In this document: positions 1 to 8,220 of the stretch, piece by piece
Numbering within the stretch: position 1 is the first letter of the stretch
Layout of the letters: every line of letters starts with the position of its first letter
NCBI GenBank assembly: GCA_003248935.1
Contig: QFQF01000014.1
Span: 62,001-126,000, forward strand
DNA length: 64,000 nt
Source of the DNA: Sphingobium sp.
GTDB lineage: Bacteria; Pseudomonadota; Alphaproteobacteria; Sphingomonadales; Sphingomonadaceae
Direction: 5' to 3'
Translations under genes and position numbers: made by a program
The notes under the pieces: model-generated
Told to the model about the DNA's origin: nothing
What the model saw: only the letters and a program-made list of their open reading frames with translations
Database searches by the model: none

Positions 1-1446
1 GCATCGGCCCGCATGGAACGCACGACCGTCGACATGGTCGACGCGACCGGTCAGCATGCGCTGCGCGCCACCGGCCAGGTGGTGATCTTCCCCGGCTTCC
101 TTGCGCTGTACGAGGAAGGGCGGGACGATTCCGACGATGAGGACGGCAAGCTGCTGCCCCGCATGAAGGAAGGCGACGTGCCCGCCAAGAAGGCGGTCAA
201 TGCCGAGCAGCACTTCACCCAGCCGCCGCCCCGCTACAGCGAGGCGAGCCTGGTCAAGCGGCTGGAGGAACTGGGCATCGGCCGTCCGTCGACCTATGCC
301 TCGACGCTCCAGACGCTGAAGGACCGCAGCTATGTCCGGATCGAGAAGAACCGCTTCTTCGCCGAGGAGAGCGGGCGGCTGGTGACGGCGTTCCTCGAGC
401 GCTTCTTCGAGCGCTACGTCTCCTACGATTTCACCGCCGGGATGGAGGACGAACTGGACGACGTGTCCGGCGGCCGGGCGCAGTGGCAGACTGTGCTGGA
501 AGCGTTCTGGCGCGACTTCAAGCCGAAGACCGAGGAGGTGATGGCGCAGAAGCCGTCGGACATCACCGCCGCGCTCGACCAGTTCCTGGAACCGATGCTG
601 TTCCCGCCCAAGGCCGACGGCAGCGATCCGCGCGCCTGTCCGCTGTGCGGCGACGGCAAGCTGTCGCTGCGCGGCGGCCGCTTCGGCGCGTTCATCGCCT
701 GCTCGAACTATCCCGAGTGCAAGTTCACCCGCAAGTTCGGCCAGCCGGGCAGCGAGGGCGGACAGGGCGACAGTGGTCCCGAGGTGCTGGGCCAGCACCC
801 GGAGACCGGGCAGGACATCGTCAAGAAGTCCGGCCGCTTCGGCCCCTATATCGAGATGGGCGAGGGCAAGGAGGCGAAGCGCGGCTCCATCCCCAAGGAC
901 CTGCCGGACGGCGAGATGACCCTCGACTGGGCGGTGAAGCTGCTGAGCCTGCCGCGCGAAATCGGCAATCACCCGGAAACGGGCAAGCCGATCGTCGCCA
1001 ATATCGGCCGCTTTGGTCCCTATCTGCTGCATGACGGCAAATATGGGCGGCTGTCGAGCACGGCGGAAATCTTCGACATCGGCATGAACCATGCGGTGGT
1101 GAAGCTCGCCGAGGCTGCGGCCAAGGGACCGGGGGCGCGGGGATCGCGCGAACCGCTGAAGGTGCTGGGCAAGCATCCGCGCACCGAGGTCGAGATCAAG
1201 CTGATGGCCGGGCGCTTTGGCCCCTATGTCACGGACGGGGAGACCAACGCGACCCTGCCCAAGACGATCGAGCCCGACGCCCTGACGCTGGAGGAGGCCG
1301 CGCAGCTGATCGACGCCCGCGCCGCCGCCGCGCCCGCCAAGAAGGGCAAGAAGAAAGCCGCGCCGAAGAAGGCGCCGGCCAAGAAGGCGGCAGCCAAGAA
1401 AACGACGTCCGCAAAGCCGAAGAAGGCAAAGGCGGCCGCGGAGTAG
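1..1446 (+). CDS. topA: DNA topoisomerase I, C-terminal part (5' end outside window)
   Basis: Type IA topoisomerase that relaxes negative supercoils. The reading frame is open from base 1, so the N-terminal TOPRIM domain and catalytic tyrosine lie upstream. Visible are the family block reading GIGRPSTYAST (about base 278), a four-cysteine zinc finger of the form CPLC...CSNYPEC (about bases 637-720), and three C-terminal repeats that each contain GRFGPY (about bases 834, 1009 and 1210). The last 40 or so residues are almost only Lys, Ala and Pro, resembling a histone H1 tail and probably binding DNA. Identification is secure; the gene is cut only by the window edge. Confidence 0.96.
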   Translation, partial: ASARMERTTVDMVDATGQHALRATGQVVIFPGFLALYEEGRDDSDDEDGKLLPRMKEGDVPAKKAVNAEQHFTQPPPRYSEASLVKRLEELGIGRPSTYASTLQTLKDRSYVRIEKNRFFAEESGRLVTAFLERFFERYVSYDFTAGMEDELDDVSGGRAQWQTVLEAFWRDFKPKTEEVMAQKPSDITAALDQFLEPMLFPPKADGSDPRACPLCGDGKLSLRGGRFGAFIACSNYPECKFTRKFGQPGSEGGQGDSGPEVLGQHPETGQDIVKKSGRFGPYIEMGEGKEAKRGSIPKDLPDGEMTLDWAVKLLSLPREIGNHPETGKPIVANIGRFGPYLLHDGKYGRLSSTAEIFDIGMNHAVVKLAEAAAKGPGARGSREPLKVLGKHPRTEVEIKLMAGRFGPYVTDGETNATLPKTIEPDALTLEEAAQLIDARAAAAPAKKGKKKAAPKKAPAKKAAAKKTTSAKPKKAKAAAE

Positions 1447-1537
1447 GCCCGCAACACTCCCCGGCCGTTTTGCGCGGGCATGTCCGCGCGTGACGGGTGG
1501 TGAACCGATCGTTCAAAACCATGTGCAGAACCAGGTG

Positions 1538-1575
1538 AAGGCCAATCCCGGGACAGTCCGGGGTTGGCCTTTTCC
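1538..1575 (+). terminator. Rho-independent terminator after topA
   Basis: A stem formed by AAGGCCAA-CCC (from 1538) and GGG-TTGGCCTT (to about 1573) runs into a short T-rich stretch. It lies about 90 bases after the topA stop and before the antiporter start, so it probably ends topA transcription. A second short hairpin, GCGCGGGCATGTCCGCGC, sits at about 1472-1489. Confidence 0.75.
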
Positions 1576-1659
1576 ATTTCATTTGCCACAAGAGACCCAC
1601 AAGGGGTTGTGTTCGAGCAGCCCCACGCATCGCTTCTGCCAACATCTTGTGGGGAACCA

Positions 1660-3288
1660 TTGGAAACCGTCACGATCGTCCTGTTCCTGCTGCTCGCCGT
1701 GATCCTGAGCGGTATCCTGTCGCGCATGGTGCCGTTGCCGCTGCCTCGCCCGGTGTTCCAGATCGCGCTGGGCGCCGCCATCGGCTTTGCCGCCGACTGG
1801 CGCGTGACGCTGGACCCGGAGATTTTCTTCCTGCTGTTCCTGCCGCCATTGCTGTTCCTCGACGGCTGGCGGATACCCCGGGAAGACCTGCTGAAGGATG
1901 CGAAGACGATCATCGAGCTGGCCCTGGGGCTGGTCGTCGTGACGGTGGTCGGCATGGGTTTCTTCATCCACTGGATGATCCCGGCGATGCCGTTGGCGGT
2001 CGCGTTCGCGCTGGCGGCGGTTATCTCCCCGACGGATCCGATCGCGGTGTCCGCCATCGCCCAGCGCGTGCCGATCCCCAAGCGGATGATGCACATACTG
2101 GAGGGAGAATCGCTGCTGAACGACGCGTCGGGCCTCGTCTGCCTGCGCTTCGCGGTCGCGGCGGCGCTGACCGGCACCTTCTCCGCGCAGGCGGCCGCGC
2201 TCAATTTCCTGTGGGTGGCGCTGGGCGGTATCGCGATCGGCGCGGGCGTGACCTTTGCCATTGCGAAGGCGAAGAGCTGGATTTCCCGCCGCTATGGCGA
2301 GGAAGGCGGCGCGCAAATTCTCGTCAGCCTGCTCATTCCCTTCGCCGCCTATCTGACGGCGGAGCATCTGCATTGCTCGGGCATTCTGGCGGCGGTGGCC
2401 GCGGGCCTGTGCATGGGCTTCGTCGAGATCGGCGGCGAGATCGACGCGGGCACACGGATGCGGCGCACGACGGTGTGGGACATGATCCAGTTCACGGCCA
2501 ACGGCGTGATCTTCGTGCTGCTGGGCGAACAGCTCCCAGCCATTCTCCAGAGCGCGGCCGAGACCGTGCGCACGACGGGCCACCACCAGTCATGGTGGCT
2601 CGCCATCTACGTACTGGTGATCACCGCCGGGCTGGCGGCGCTGCGTTTCGCATGGGTGTGGATGTCGCTGAAGCTCACCCTGTTCCGCAAGGGACAGGCG
2701 ATGGCGTCGGGCAGCGCGCGGATCGTTGCGGCGACATCGCTGGCCGGGGCGCGGGGCGCGATAACGCTGGCCGGTGTGCTGACGCTGCCGCTGACCCTTC
2801 AGGACGGCACGCCGTTTCCGGCCCGTGACCTCGCCATCTTTCTGGCGATGGGCGTGATCATCACGTCGCTGCTGGCGGCGAGCATCGGATTGCCGTGGGT
2901 GCTGAGCGGCCTGACCATGCCGGCCGAGCATGAACATGCCGACGAGGAGAACGAGGCCCGTGTGAAAGCGGCGGAAGCGGCGATCGCGGCGGTGGAGAAG
3001 GCGCAGCACGACCTGGCGGAGGGGCGGGGCGACGCGGACCTCTATGTCGCCGTCGCCTCCCGCATCATGGACAGCTATCGCGGACGCATCGAGGTGCGGC
3101 AGGGATCGGACAGCGACAATGCCCGTGGACGGGAAACCGAGCGGGTCGAGCGCGAACTCCGCCTGGCGGCGCTGAGAGCGGAACGGACGGAAATCTTCCG
3201 CATGGTCCGCCGCAGGAACCTGGGAAGCGCGCTGGCCCGCAAGCTGATCGGCGAACTGGACCTGACCGAGACCCGCCTGAGCGCCTGA
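1660..3288 (+). CDS. Na+/H+ antiporter, CPA1 (NhaP/NHE) family
   Basis: Inner-membrane cation/proton antiporter for pH and sodium homeostasis. The protein has about 12 hydrophobic segments and the CPA1 signatures ISPTDPIAV and ESLLNDASGLV, the latter with the Asn-Asp pair of the ion site. A charged cytoplasmic tail of about 120 residues follows the last membrane segment. I chose the TTG at 1660 because a GGGGA ribosome-binding site lies 5 bases before it and the hydrophobic N-terminus starts directly after; an upstream in-frame start at 1564 would add a non-conserved leader inside the terminator region. The exact transported ion cannot be told from sequence. Confidence 0.88.
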   Translation: METVTIVLFLLLAVILSGILSRMVPLPLPRPVFQIALGAAIGFAADWRVTLDPEIFFLLFLPPLLFLDGWRIPREDLLKDAKTIIELALGLVVVTVVGMGFFIHWMIPAMPLAVAFALAAVISPTDPIAVSAIAQRVPIPKRMMHILEGESLLNDASGLVCLRFAVAAALTGTFSAQAAALNFLWVALGGIAIGAGVTFAIAKAKSWISRRYGEEGGAQILVSLLIPFAAYLTAEHLHCSGILAAVAAGLCMGFVEIGGEIDAGTRMRRTTVWDMIQFTANGVIFVLLGEQLPAILQSAAETVRTTGHHQSWWLAIYVLVITAGLAALRFAWVWMSLKLTLFRKGQAMASGSARIVAATSLAGARGAITLAGVLTLPLTLQDGTPFPARDLAIFLAMGVIITSLLAASIGLPWVLSGLTMPAEHEHADEENEARVKAAEAAIAAVEKAQHDLAEGRGDADLYVAVASRIMDSYRGRIEVRQGSDSDNARGRETERVERELRLAALRAERTEIFRMVRRRNLGSALARKLIGELDLTETRLSA

Positions 3289-3325
3289 ACCGGGCATTCG
3301 AATATCGTCCGATCCGGCGCGACGA

Positions 3326-3338
3326 TAATTCAGAATTA
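3326..3338. promoter_or_regulatory. 13-base palindrome upstream of the PilZ gene
   Basis: TAATTC-A-GAATTA is a perfect inverted repeat about 50 bases before the likely TTG start of the PilZ gene. It could be part of a promoter or an operator. No binding protein can be named. Confidence 0.3.
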
Positions 3339-3386
3339 ATGGGAGCGTCACCATTCCGTTCTTCGCAGAACTGGAAGGGACCGATT

Positions 3387-3953
3387 TTGCAGGCAGATCA
3401 GCTAGTTTTGCGGCAGCCCACCGCCGGGACAGGGGCAGGCCACAAGCCGCGCGAGCCCCGGCACGCGGTGCTGATCGAGGCGCGGATGCGCGTGGGCGGC
3501 GCGTGGATGACGATATGCATCCGGAACATCTCGTCCCGCGGGCTGATGGCGCAGAGCGCGTCGTCGCCCGCTGCCGGCACCTATGTGGAAATCCGCCGGG
3601 GACCGCATGTCATCGTCGGACGGATCGCATGGTCGCGCGGCCGCAAGTTCGGACTGCACACGCAGGACAGGATGAACGTGGAGGCGGTGATCCGCGATCC
3701 GCTGTCGTCCGCTGCGGGAACGGGGACGGTCAGGCTGCCCAACGGCACGACCATCGCCGACCGTCGCGGCGCCGTCCGTGCGCCATCGATCGCCGAGCAA
3801 CACGAGCGCAGCCGCCGGTGGGCGCAATCGGGGCAAAGCTGGTTCTTCATCGCGGTCGCCATCCTTTGCGCCGCGATGGTGGCGCAGGCGGCCTACCGCG
3901 CCGTTTCAACGCCGTTTCAGACGGCGGCCCGGAGCCTCGCCAGCGGCGGGTGA
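3387..3953 (+). CDS. PilZ-domain protein with C-terminal membrane anchor
   Basis: Probable cyclic di-GMP receptor. The PilZ fold is seen in the first 110 residues: an Arg-containing segment (PREPRHAVLIEARM) and the NxSxxG motif as NISSRG, both typical of c-di-GMP contacts, although the usual RxxxR is altered. A single hydrophobic helix near the C-terminus (starting WFFIAVAILC) would anchor it to the membrane with the PilZ domain in the cytoplasm. TTG at 3387 is preferred because GGAAGGGA lies 6 bases upstream; ATG 3339 is an alternative with no ribosome-binding site. Its stop lies 3 bases from the convergent era stop. The output it controls is unknown; the curli and glycan loci are natural candidates but are distant. 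Confidence 0.8.
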   Translation: MQADQLVLRQPTAGTGAGHKPREPRHAVLIEARMRVGGAWMTICIRNISSRGLMAQSASSPAAGTYVEIRRGPHVIVGRIAWSRGRKFGLHTQDRMNVEAVIRDPLSSAAGTGTVRLPNGTTIADRRGAVRAPSIAEQHERSRRWAQSGQSWFFIAVAILCAAMVAQAAYRAVSTPFQTAARSLASGG

Positions 3954-3956
3954 GGT

Positions 3957-4850
3957 TCAGTCCACCCAGTCGAGGCCGATGTCGCGATAGATGGAGCGGT
4001 CGTCCTCCCAGTTCTCCTTCACCTTCACATGAAGGTAGAGGTGGACCGGAACGCCGAGCAGGGACGACAACTCTCCACGCGCCTTCGACCCGATTTCCTT
4101 CAGTCGCTGGCCGTTCTTGCCCAGCACGATCGCGCGCTGGCTGGAGCGGGCGACCAGGATCTGCTGGTGGATTTCGACCGACCCGTCGGGGCGCTCCGAA
4201 TATTTCTCCGTGTCGACGGCGGCGGCATAGGGCAGCTCGGCATGCAACTGGTGATAGAGCTGCTCCCGGGTGATTTCCGCCGCCAGCATCCGGTCCGTGG
4301 CGTCGGAGACCTGATCCTCCGGGAAATGCCAGGGGCCCTCCGGCATCGCGCCCGCCAGCGCGGTCTTCAGCTCGGGCAGGCCGTCGCCGGTCGCCGCACT
4401 CACGAAGAAAATCTCCTCGAAGCCGACGGCATCGTTCAGCCGCTGGGCGTGGACGAGAAGCCTCTCCTTGGCAGAAATGTCGACCTTGTTGACGACCAGC
4501 CACTTGCGCTCGCGCCGTTCCTTCAGCCCTTCGAGCGCGCGTTCGAGCTTCGGGCCGAGCCCGGCCTTGCCGTCGATGACGAGGACGATCAGGTCCGCGT
4601 TCTGGGCGCCGCCCCAGGCGGCCTGCACCATCGCGCGGTCGAGGCGACGGCGCGGCTCGAAGATGCCCGGGGTGTCGACGAGGACCAGTTGCGCCTCGCC
4701 CTCCATCGCGATGCCCATGACGCGGGTGCGGGTCGTCTGCGCCTTCGGACTGGTGATCGCCACCTTCTGCCCGACGAGCGCGTTGACGAGGGTGGACTTG
4801 CCGGCGTTGGGGGCGCCGACGACCGCGACGATGCCGCAGTGTTCGGTCAT
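3957..4850 (-). CDS. era: GTPase Era
   Basis: Ribosome-assembly GTPase that binds the 3' end of 16S rRNA. G1 is GAPNAGKS (residues 12-19), G3 is DTPG (59-62) and G4 is NKVD (121-124). A C-terminal KH domain contains VLGKNGQRLKEIG at about 240. The length of 297 residues is normal. The ATG at 4850 overlaps the rnc stop as ATGA, so translation is coupled; lepB, rnc and era form one minus-strand operon, a conserved arrangement in which RNase III and Era act on the same rRNA. Confidence 0.97.
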   Translation of the reverse strand: MTEHCGIVAVVGAPNAGKSTLVNALVGQKVAITSPKAQTTRTRVMGIAMEGEAQLVLVDTPGIFEPRRRLDRAMVQAAWGGAQNADLIVLVIDGKAGLGPKLERALEGLKERRERKWLVVNKVDISAKERLLVHAQRLNDAVGFEEIFFVSAATGDGLPELKTALAGAMPEGPWHFPEDQVSDATDRMLAAEITREQLYHQLHAELPYAAAVDTEKYSERPDGSVEIHQQILVARSSQRAIVLGKNGQRLKEIGSKARGELSSLLGVPVHLYLHVKVKENWEDDRSIYRDIGLDWVD

Positions 4851-5524
4851 GACAGTTTCTCCAGAAGGGCACGGGCGGCGGCGGTTTCCGCCTCCTGCTT
4901 CGATCCGCCCTGTGCCGATGCCTCGCCCGCGCCCCTGATCGACACGGTCACCGTGAAGCGGGGCGCATGATGCGGGCCGCTGCGATCGGCAAGGACATAT
5001 TCGGGCGGCTTGCGCCGGTTGGCCGCGGCCCATTCCTGAAGCGCGGACTTGGGATGGCGGGGCGCGGTCGCCTGGGTCTTTACCCGGTCACCCCACAGGC
5101 GGCGGATGAGCGCGCGGGATTCGTCGATGCCGCGCTCGCCACCATCGAGCAGCAGCGCGCCGATCAGCCCCTCGACCACGTCGCCCAGCACATTGTCGCT
5201 TTCGATCGCGCCGTCATCGCGCGCCTGCTTGCCGAGCAGCAGGTGCGGCTGCGCGCCAATGGCCCGGGCAATCTCCGCGCAGGTCTCGCCGGAGACGAGC
5301 GCGTTCAGGCGCCGGGACAGGCTGCCCTCCGGCTCGTCGGGGAACAGGGCGAACAGCCATTCGGCCATCACCATGCCCAGAACCCGGTCGCCGAGAAATT
5401 CGAGCCGCTGATAATCGGCGGCGCCGGTGCTGCCATGGGTCAGCGCCTGGGTGAAGAGTGTCAGGTCGTTGGGGGCGCGGCCGATGAGGCCGGCAATCCA
5501 GTCAGCGCTGTCCGTCCGGCTCAA
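4847..5524 (-). CDS. rnc: Ribonuclease III
   Basis: Double-strand-specific endoribonuclease that processes rRNA precursors and mRNA. The signature RLEFLGDRVLG is at residues 40-50, the second metal-binding acidic pair sits in the segment DNVLGDVVEGLIGAL, and a double-stranded RNA-binding domain occupies the last 75 residues. I place the start at TTG 5524, giving 225 residues: it overlaps the lepB stop as TTGA and has GGGGAAGG just upstream. A longer start at 5566 would run well into lepB. Middle gene of lepB-rnc-era. Confidence 0.95.
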   Translation of the reverse strand: MSRTDSADWIAGLIGRAPNDLTLFTQALTHGSTGAADYQRLEFLGDRVLGMVMAEWLFALFPDEPEGSLSRRLNALVSGETCAEIARAIGAQPHLLLGKQARDDGAIESDNVLGDVVEGLIGALLLDGGERGIDESRALIRRLWGDRVKTQATAPRHPKSALQEWAAANRRKPPEYVLADRSGPHHAPRFTVTVSIRGAGEASAQGGSKQEAETAAARALLEKLS

Positions 5525-6354
5525 AAGCCTTCCCCGATGCGGCTCCAGCGCGTGGCGGTGAACCACGTCCAGGGCAGGAACCAGTTGGCCGAGCCGTCCG
5601 TCGAGAAGACCGAGACCAGCGCCTTGCCAACCAGATTCTCCTCCGGCACCAGCCCGATGCCGCCGCCTTCCTCGGCCGGGAAGCGGCTGTCGGCGCTACG
5701 GTCGCGATTGTCGCCCATCAGGAACAGGTGCCCCTCCGGCACGACTACCGTATCGCGGTCATCGGCGGCGCCGTCCGGCTCCAGGTCGAGGACGTTGTAG
5801 CTGCGGCCGCCGGGCAGGGTCTCGCGATACTGGGGATAGCGGCACTGGCGGGCGCCGTCGGCCCCGCGCTCCTCAAACTTCGGGCGGAAGCAGGGGGAAG
5901 GATTGCCCTCCTTCTCGGCCGCAGCGACCATATTGTCCGCCGCCGGGATCACCAGATCGGCGATCCGTTGCTTGGGCACCGCCACGCCGTTCAGGATCAC
6001 CTGCCCCTTGCGGATCGCGACGAGATCGCCCGGCAGGCCGATCACCCGCTTGATATAATCGTTCTTCTGCGTCGGCGGCGCCTTGAACACGACGACGTCG
6101 CCACGCTTGGGTGTCGCGGCGAAAACGCGGCCCTCGAACAGCGGCGCGGAGAAGGGCAGGCTGTAGCGGGAATAGCCGTAGGGCCATTTCGCGACGAGCA
6201 GATAGTCGCCGATCAGCAGCCGGGGCTGCATCGATTCGGACGGGATGTTGAACGGCGACACGATGAAACTGCGCAGGACGAATACGAAGATGGCAAGTCG
6301 CGCGAGGAACCAGATGAAGTCCAGCGTCTCGTTCTTCTGCTTTTCCTTGGCCAT
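5521..6354 (-). CDS. lepB: Signal peptidase I
   Basis: Inner-membrane serine protease that removes Sec and Tat signal peptides. One N-terminal transmembrane segment (residues 11-33) is followed by the catalytic Ser41 in PSESMQP, the general base Lys102 in YIKRVIGLPGD, and box E, GDNRDRS, at 214-220. Two cysteines at about 155 and 171 may form a periplasmic disulfide. First gene of the lepB-rnc-era operon; its upstream region is shared with pgi, which is transcribed divergently. Confidence 0.96.
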   Translation of the reverse strand: MAKEKQKNETLDFIWFLARLAIFVFVLRSFIVSPFNIPSESMQPRLLIGDYLLVAKWPYGYSRYSLPFSAPLFEGRVFAATPKRGDVVVFKAPPTQKNDYIKRVIGLPGDLVAIRKGQVILNGVAVPKQRIADLVIPAADNMVAAAEKEGNPSPCFRPKFEERGADGARQCRYPQYRETLPGGRSYNVLDLEPDGAADDRDTVVVPEGHLFLMGDNRDRSADSRFPAEEGGGIGLVPEENLVGKALVSVFSTDGSANWFLPWTWFTATRWSRIGEGF

Positions 6355-6582
6355 TATCCGCCCGTGATCCCTTGAAGGTCCATTCCCTCGCGCCTTTGCG
6401 TCCCGGATCGGCGCAGGTCAAGGGAAACGGCGCGCCGATCCGCCCCCGATGCCCGATTGGCCGCCGTCAAATCCCCATGCAAAGCGCCGCATCATTGGCT
6501 AAGGAAAGGGGGAATCGTCCGCACGAAACCTTTCAAAAGCCGGGCGACCTCACCCATCCTTCCTCCCAAGGAGCCTCATTTC

Positions 6583-8082
6583 ATGCCCAGTTCCGCATGG
6601 ACCGCGATCGCAGCCGAGCCCGTTCCGACGCTCAAGACGATATTCGAGGCCGACCCGGCACGCCTTTCCAAGCTGACGTTGACGCACGGCCCCCTGCGTT
6701 TCGACTGGTCGAAGACGCATATGACGGACGGCCTGATGGACCGCTTCGTGGCGCTGGCCGAGGACGTGGATTTCGCCGGACGCCGCGACGCGCTGTTCGC
6801 CGGAGAGAAGATCAACAACACCGAGGGCCGCGCCGCCGAGCATCCGGCCGAGCGTGGTGAGGGGCGCGCCGAGAGCGTGGCGCAGGCGAAGGTGCTGCAT
6901 GCCCGCATGCGCGCTCTGATCGACGCGATCGAGGCGGAGGCGCTGGGGCCGATCCGGCACATCCTGCACATTGGCATCGGCGGCTCGGCGCTTGGCCCGG
7001 ACCTGATCGTCGACGCGCTGGGACGCGGGGCGGACCGTTATGACGTCGCCATCATCTCCAATGTCGACGGCACCGCGCTGGAAGCGGCGATGGCGCGCTT
7101 CGACCCGCATGCGACGGTCATCGCGGTCGCGTCCAAGACGTTCACCACGACGGAGACGATGCTGAACGCGGCGAGCGCGATGTCGTGGATGGTGGAGGCC
7201 GGAGTCGACGACCCCTATGGCCGCATCGTCGCCCTGACCGCCGCGCCGGACAAGGCGATGGAATGGGGCGTCGACGAGACCCGGGTGCTGCCGTTCAGCG
7301 AGACCGTGGGTGGCCGCTATTCGCTCTGGTCCTCGATCGGCTTTCCCGCCGCGCTGGCGCTGGGCTGGGACGCGTTCGAGAGCCTGCTGGAAGGCGCAGC
7401 GAGCATGGACCGGCATTTCCGCCTGGCCGCGCCCCGGGAGAACGCGCCGCTGATCTCCGCCTTCGTCGACCAGTTCTATGCCCGTGTCATGCAGTGCCAG
7501 ACCCGGGCCGTCTTCGCCTATGACGAGCGGCTGCGACTGCTGCCCTCCTACCTCCAGCAACTGGAGATGGAGAGCAACGGCAAGAGCGTGACGGCCGCGG
7601 GCGCGCCGGTCGACGGGCCGACATCCGCCATCACCTGGGGCGGCGTCGGCACGGACGCGCAGCATGCGGTGTTCCAGCTGCTGCATCAGGGCACGCATGT
7701 CGTGCCGGTCGAGTTCATCGCGTCGAAGGAACCCGGTCACAGCCTGGACCCGGCCCATCATCGCACGCTGCTGGTCAACTGCTTCGCGCAGGGCGCGGCG
7801 CTGATGCAGGGGCGCGACAATCCGGCCGATCCGGCCCGCGCCTATCCGGGGAACCGCCCGTCGAGCACGATCCTGCTCGACGACGTCACGCCGGAGGCGC
7901 TGGGCGCCCTGATCGCCTTCTACGAGCATCGCACCTTCGCCAACGCGATGCTGATGGAAATCAACCCGTTCGACCAGTTCGGCGTCGAACTGGGCAAGGA
8001 GATCGCGAAGTCGATCGAGAAGGACGGGCCAAAGGGTTTCGATCCGTCTACGATGGCGCTGATCGACCTGGCGCTGGGCTGA
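6583..8082 (+). CDS. pgi: Glucose-6-phosphate isomerase
   Basis: Interconverts glucose 6-phosphate and fructose 6-phosphate in the cytoplasm; in Entner-Doudoroff-using bacteria it mainly serves gluconeogenesis. Family blocks are GIGGSALGPD at about residue 130, GGRYSLWSSIG at about 245, the catalytic Glu in QLEMESNGKS at about 326, the His in HQGTHVVPVEF at about 368, and the C-terminal Lys in GVELGKEIAKS at about 468. The length of 499 residues is slightly short for the family (about 500-550). The ATG at 6583 has AAGGAG 8 bases upstream. It is followed by a strong hairpin and appears monocistronic. Confidence 0.96.
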   Translation: MPSSAWTAIAAEPVPTLKTIFEADPARLSKLTLTHGPLRFDWSKTHMTDGLMDRFVALAEDVDFAGRRDALFAGEKINNTEGRAAEHPAERGEGRAESVAQAKVLHARMRALIDAIEAEALGPIRHILHIGIGGSALGPDLIVDALGRGADRYDVAIISNVDGTALEAAMARFDPHATVIAVASKTFTTTETMLNAASAMSWMVEAGVDDPYGRIVALTAAPDKAMEWGVDETRVLPFSETVGGRYSLWSSIGFPAALALGWDAFESLLEGAASMDRHFRLAAPRENAPLISAFVDQFYARVMQCQTRAVFAYDERLRLLPSYLQQLEMESNGKSVTAAGAPVDGPTSAITWGGVGTDAQHAVFQLLHQGTHVVPVEFIASKEPGHSLDPAHHRTLLVNCFAQGAALMQGRDNPADPARAYPGNRPSSTILLDDVTPEALGALIAFYEHRTFANAMLMEINPFDQFGVELGKEIAKSIEKDGPKGFDPSTMALIDLALG

Positions 8083-8090
8083 CGCGCGCA

Positions 8091-8118
8091 CGGCCGGTCG
8101 CATATGGGCGACCGGCCG
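8091..8118 (+). terminator. GC-rich hairpin after pgi
   Basis: CGGCCGGTCGC and GCGACCGGCCG form a perfect 11-base-pair stem with a 6-base loop, starting 8 bases after the pgi stop. No T tract follows, so it may work as a terminator with Rho or as an mRNA 3' end protector. Confidence 0.6.
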
Positions 8119-8220
8119 GTTGCCGGGCCATGTTCGGGAGGGTTTCGCCCATGCGTGGCGATTTCCCGTTTGTAACCCGCCACCACGCACGCCATATCCG
8201 CGCGCAAGCGGAGGATGTGC

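Noticed and set aside
6550..8190. 546-residue minus-strand open frame opposite pgi
   Set aside because: Antisense shadow of a conserved enzyme; extends past both pgi ends without family match.
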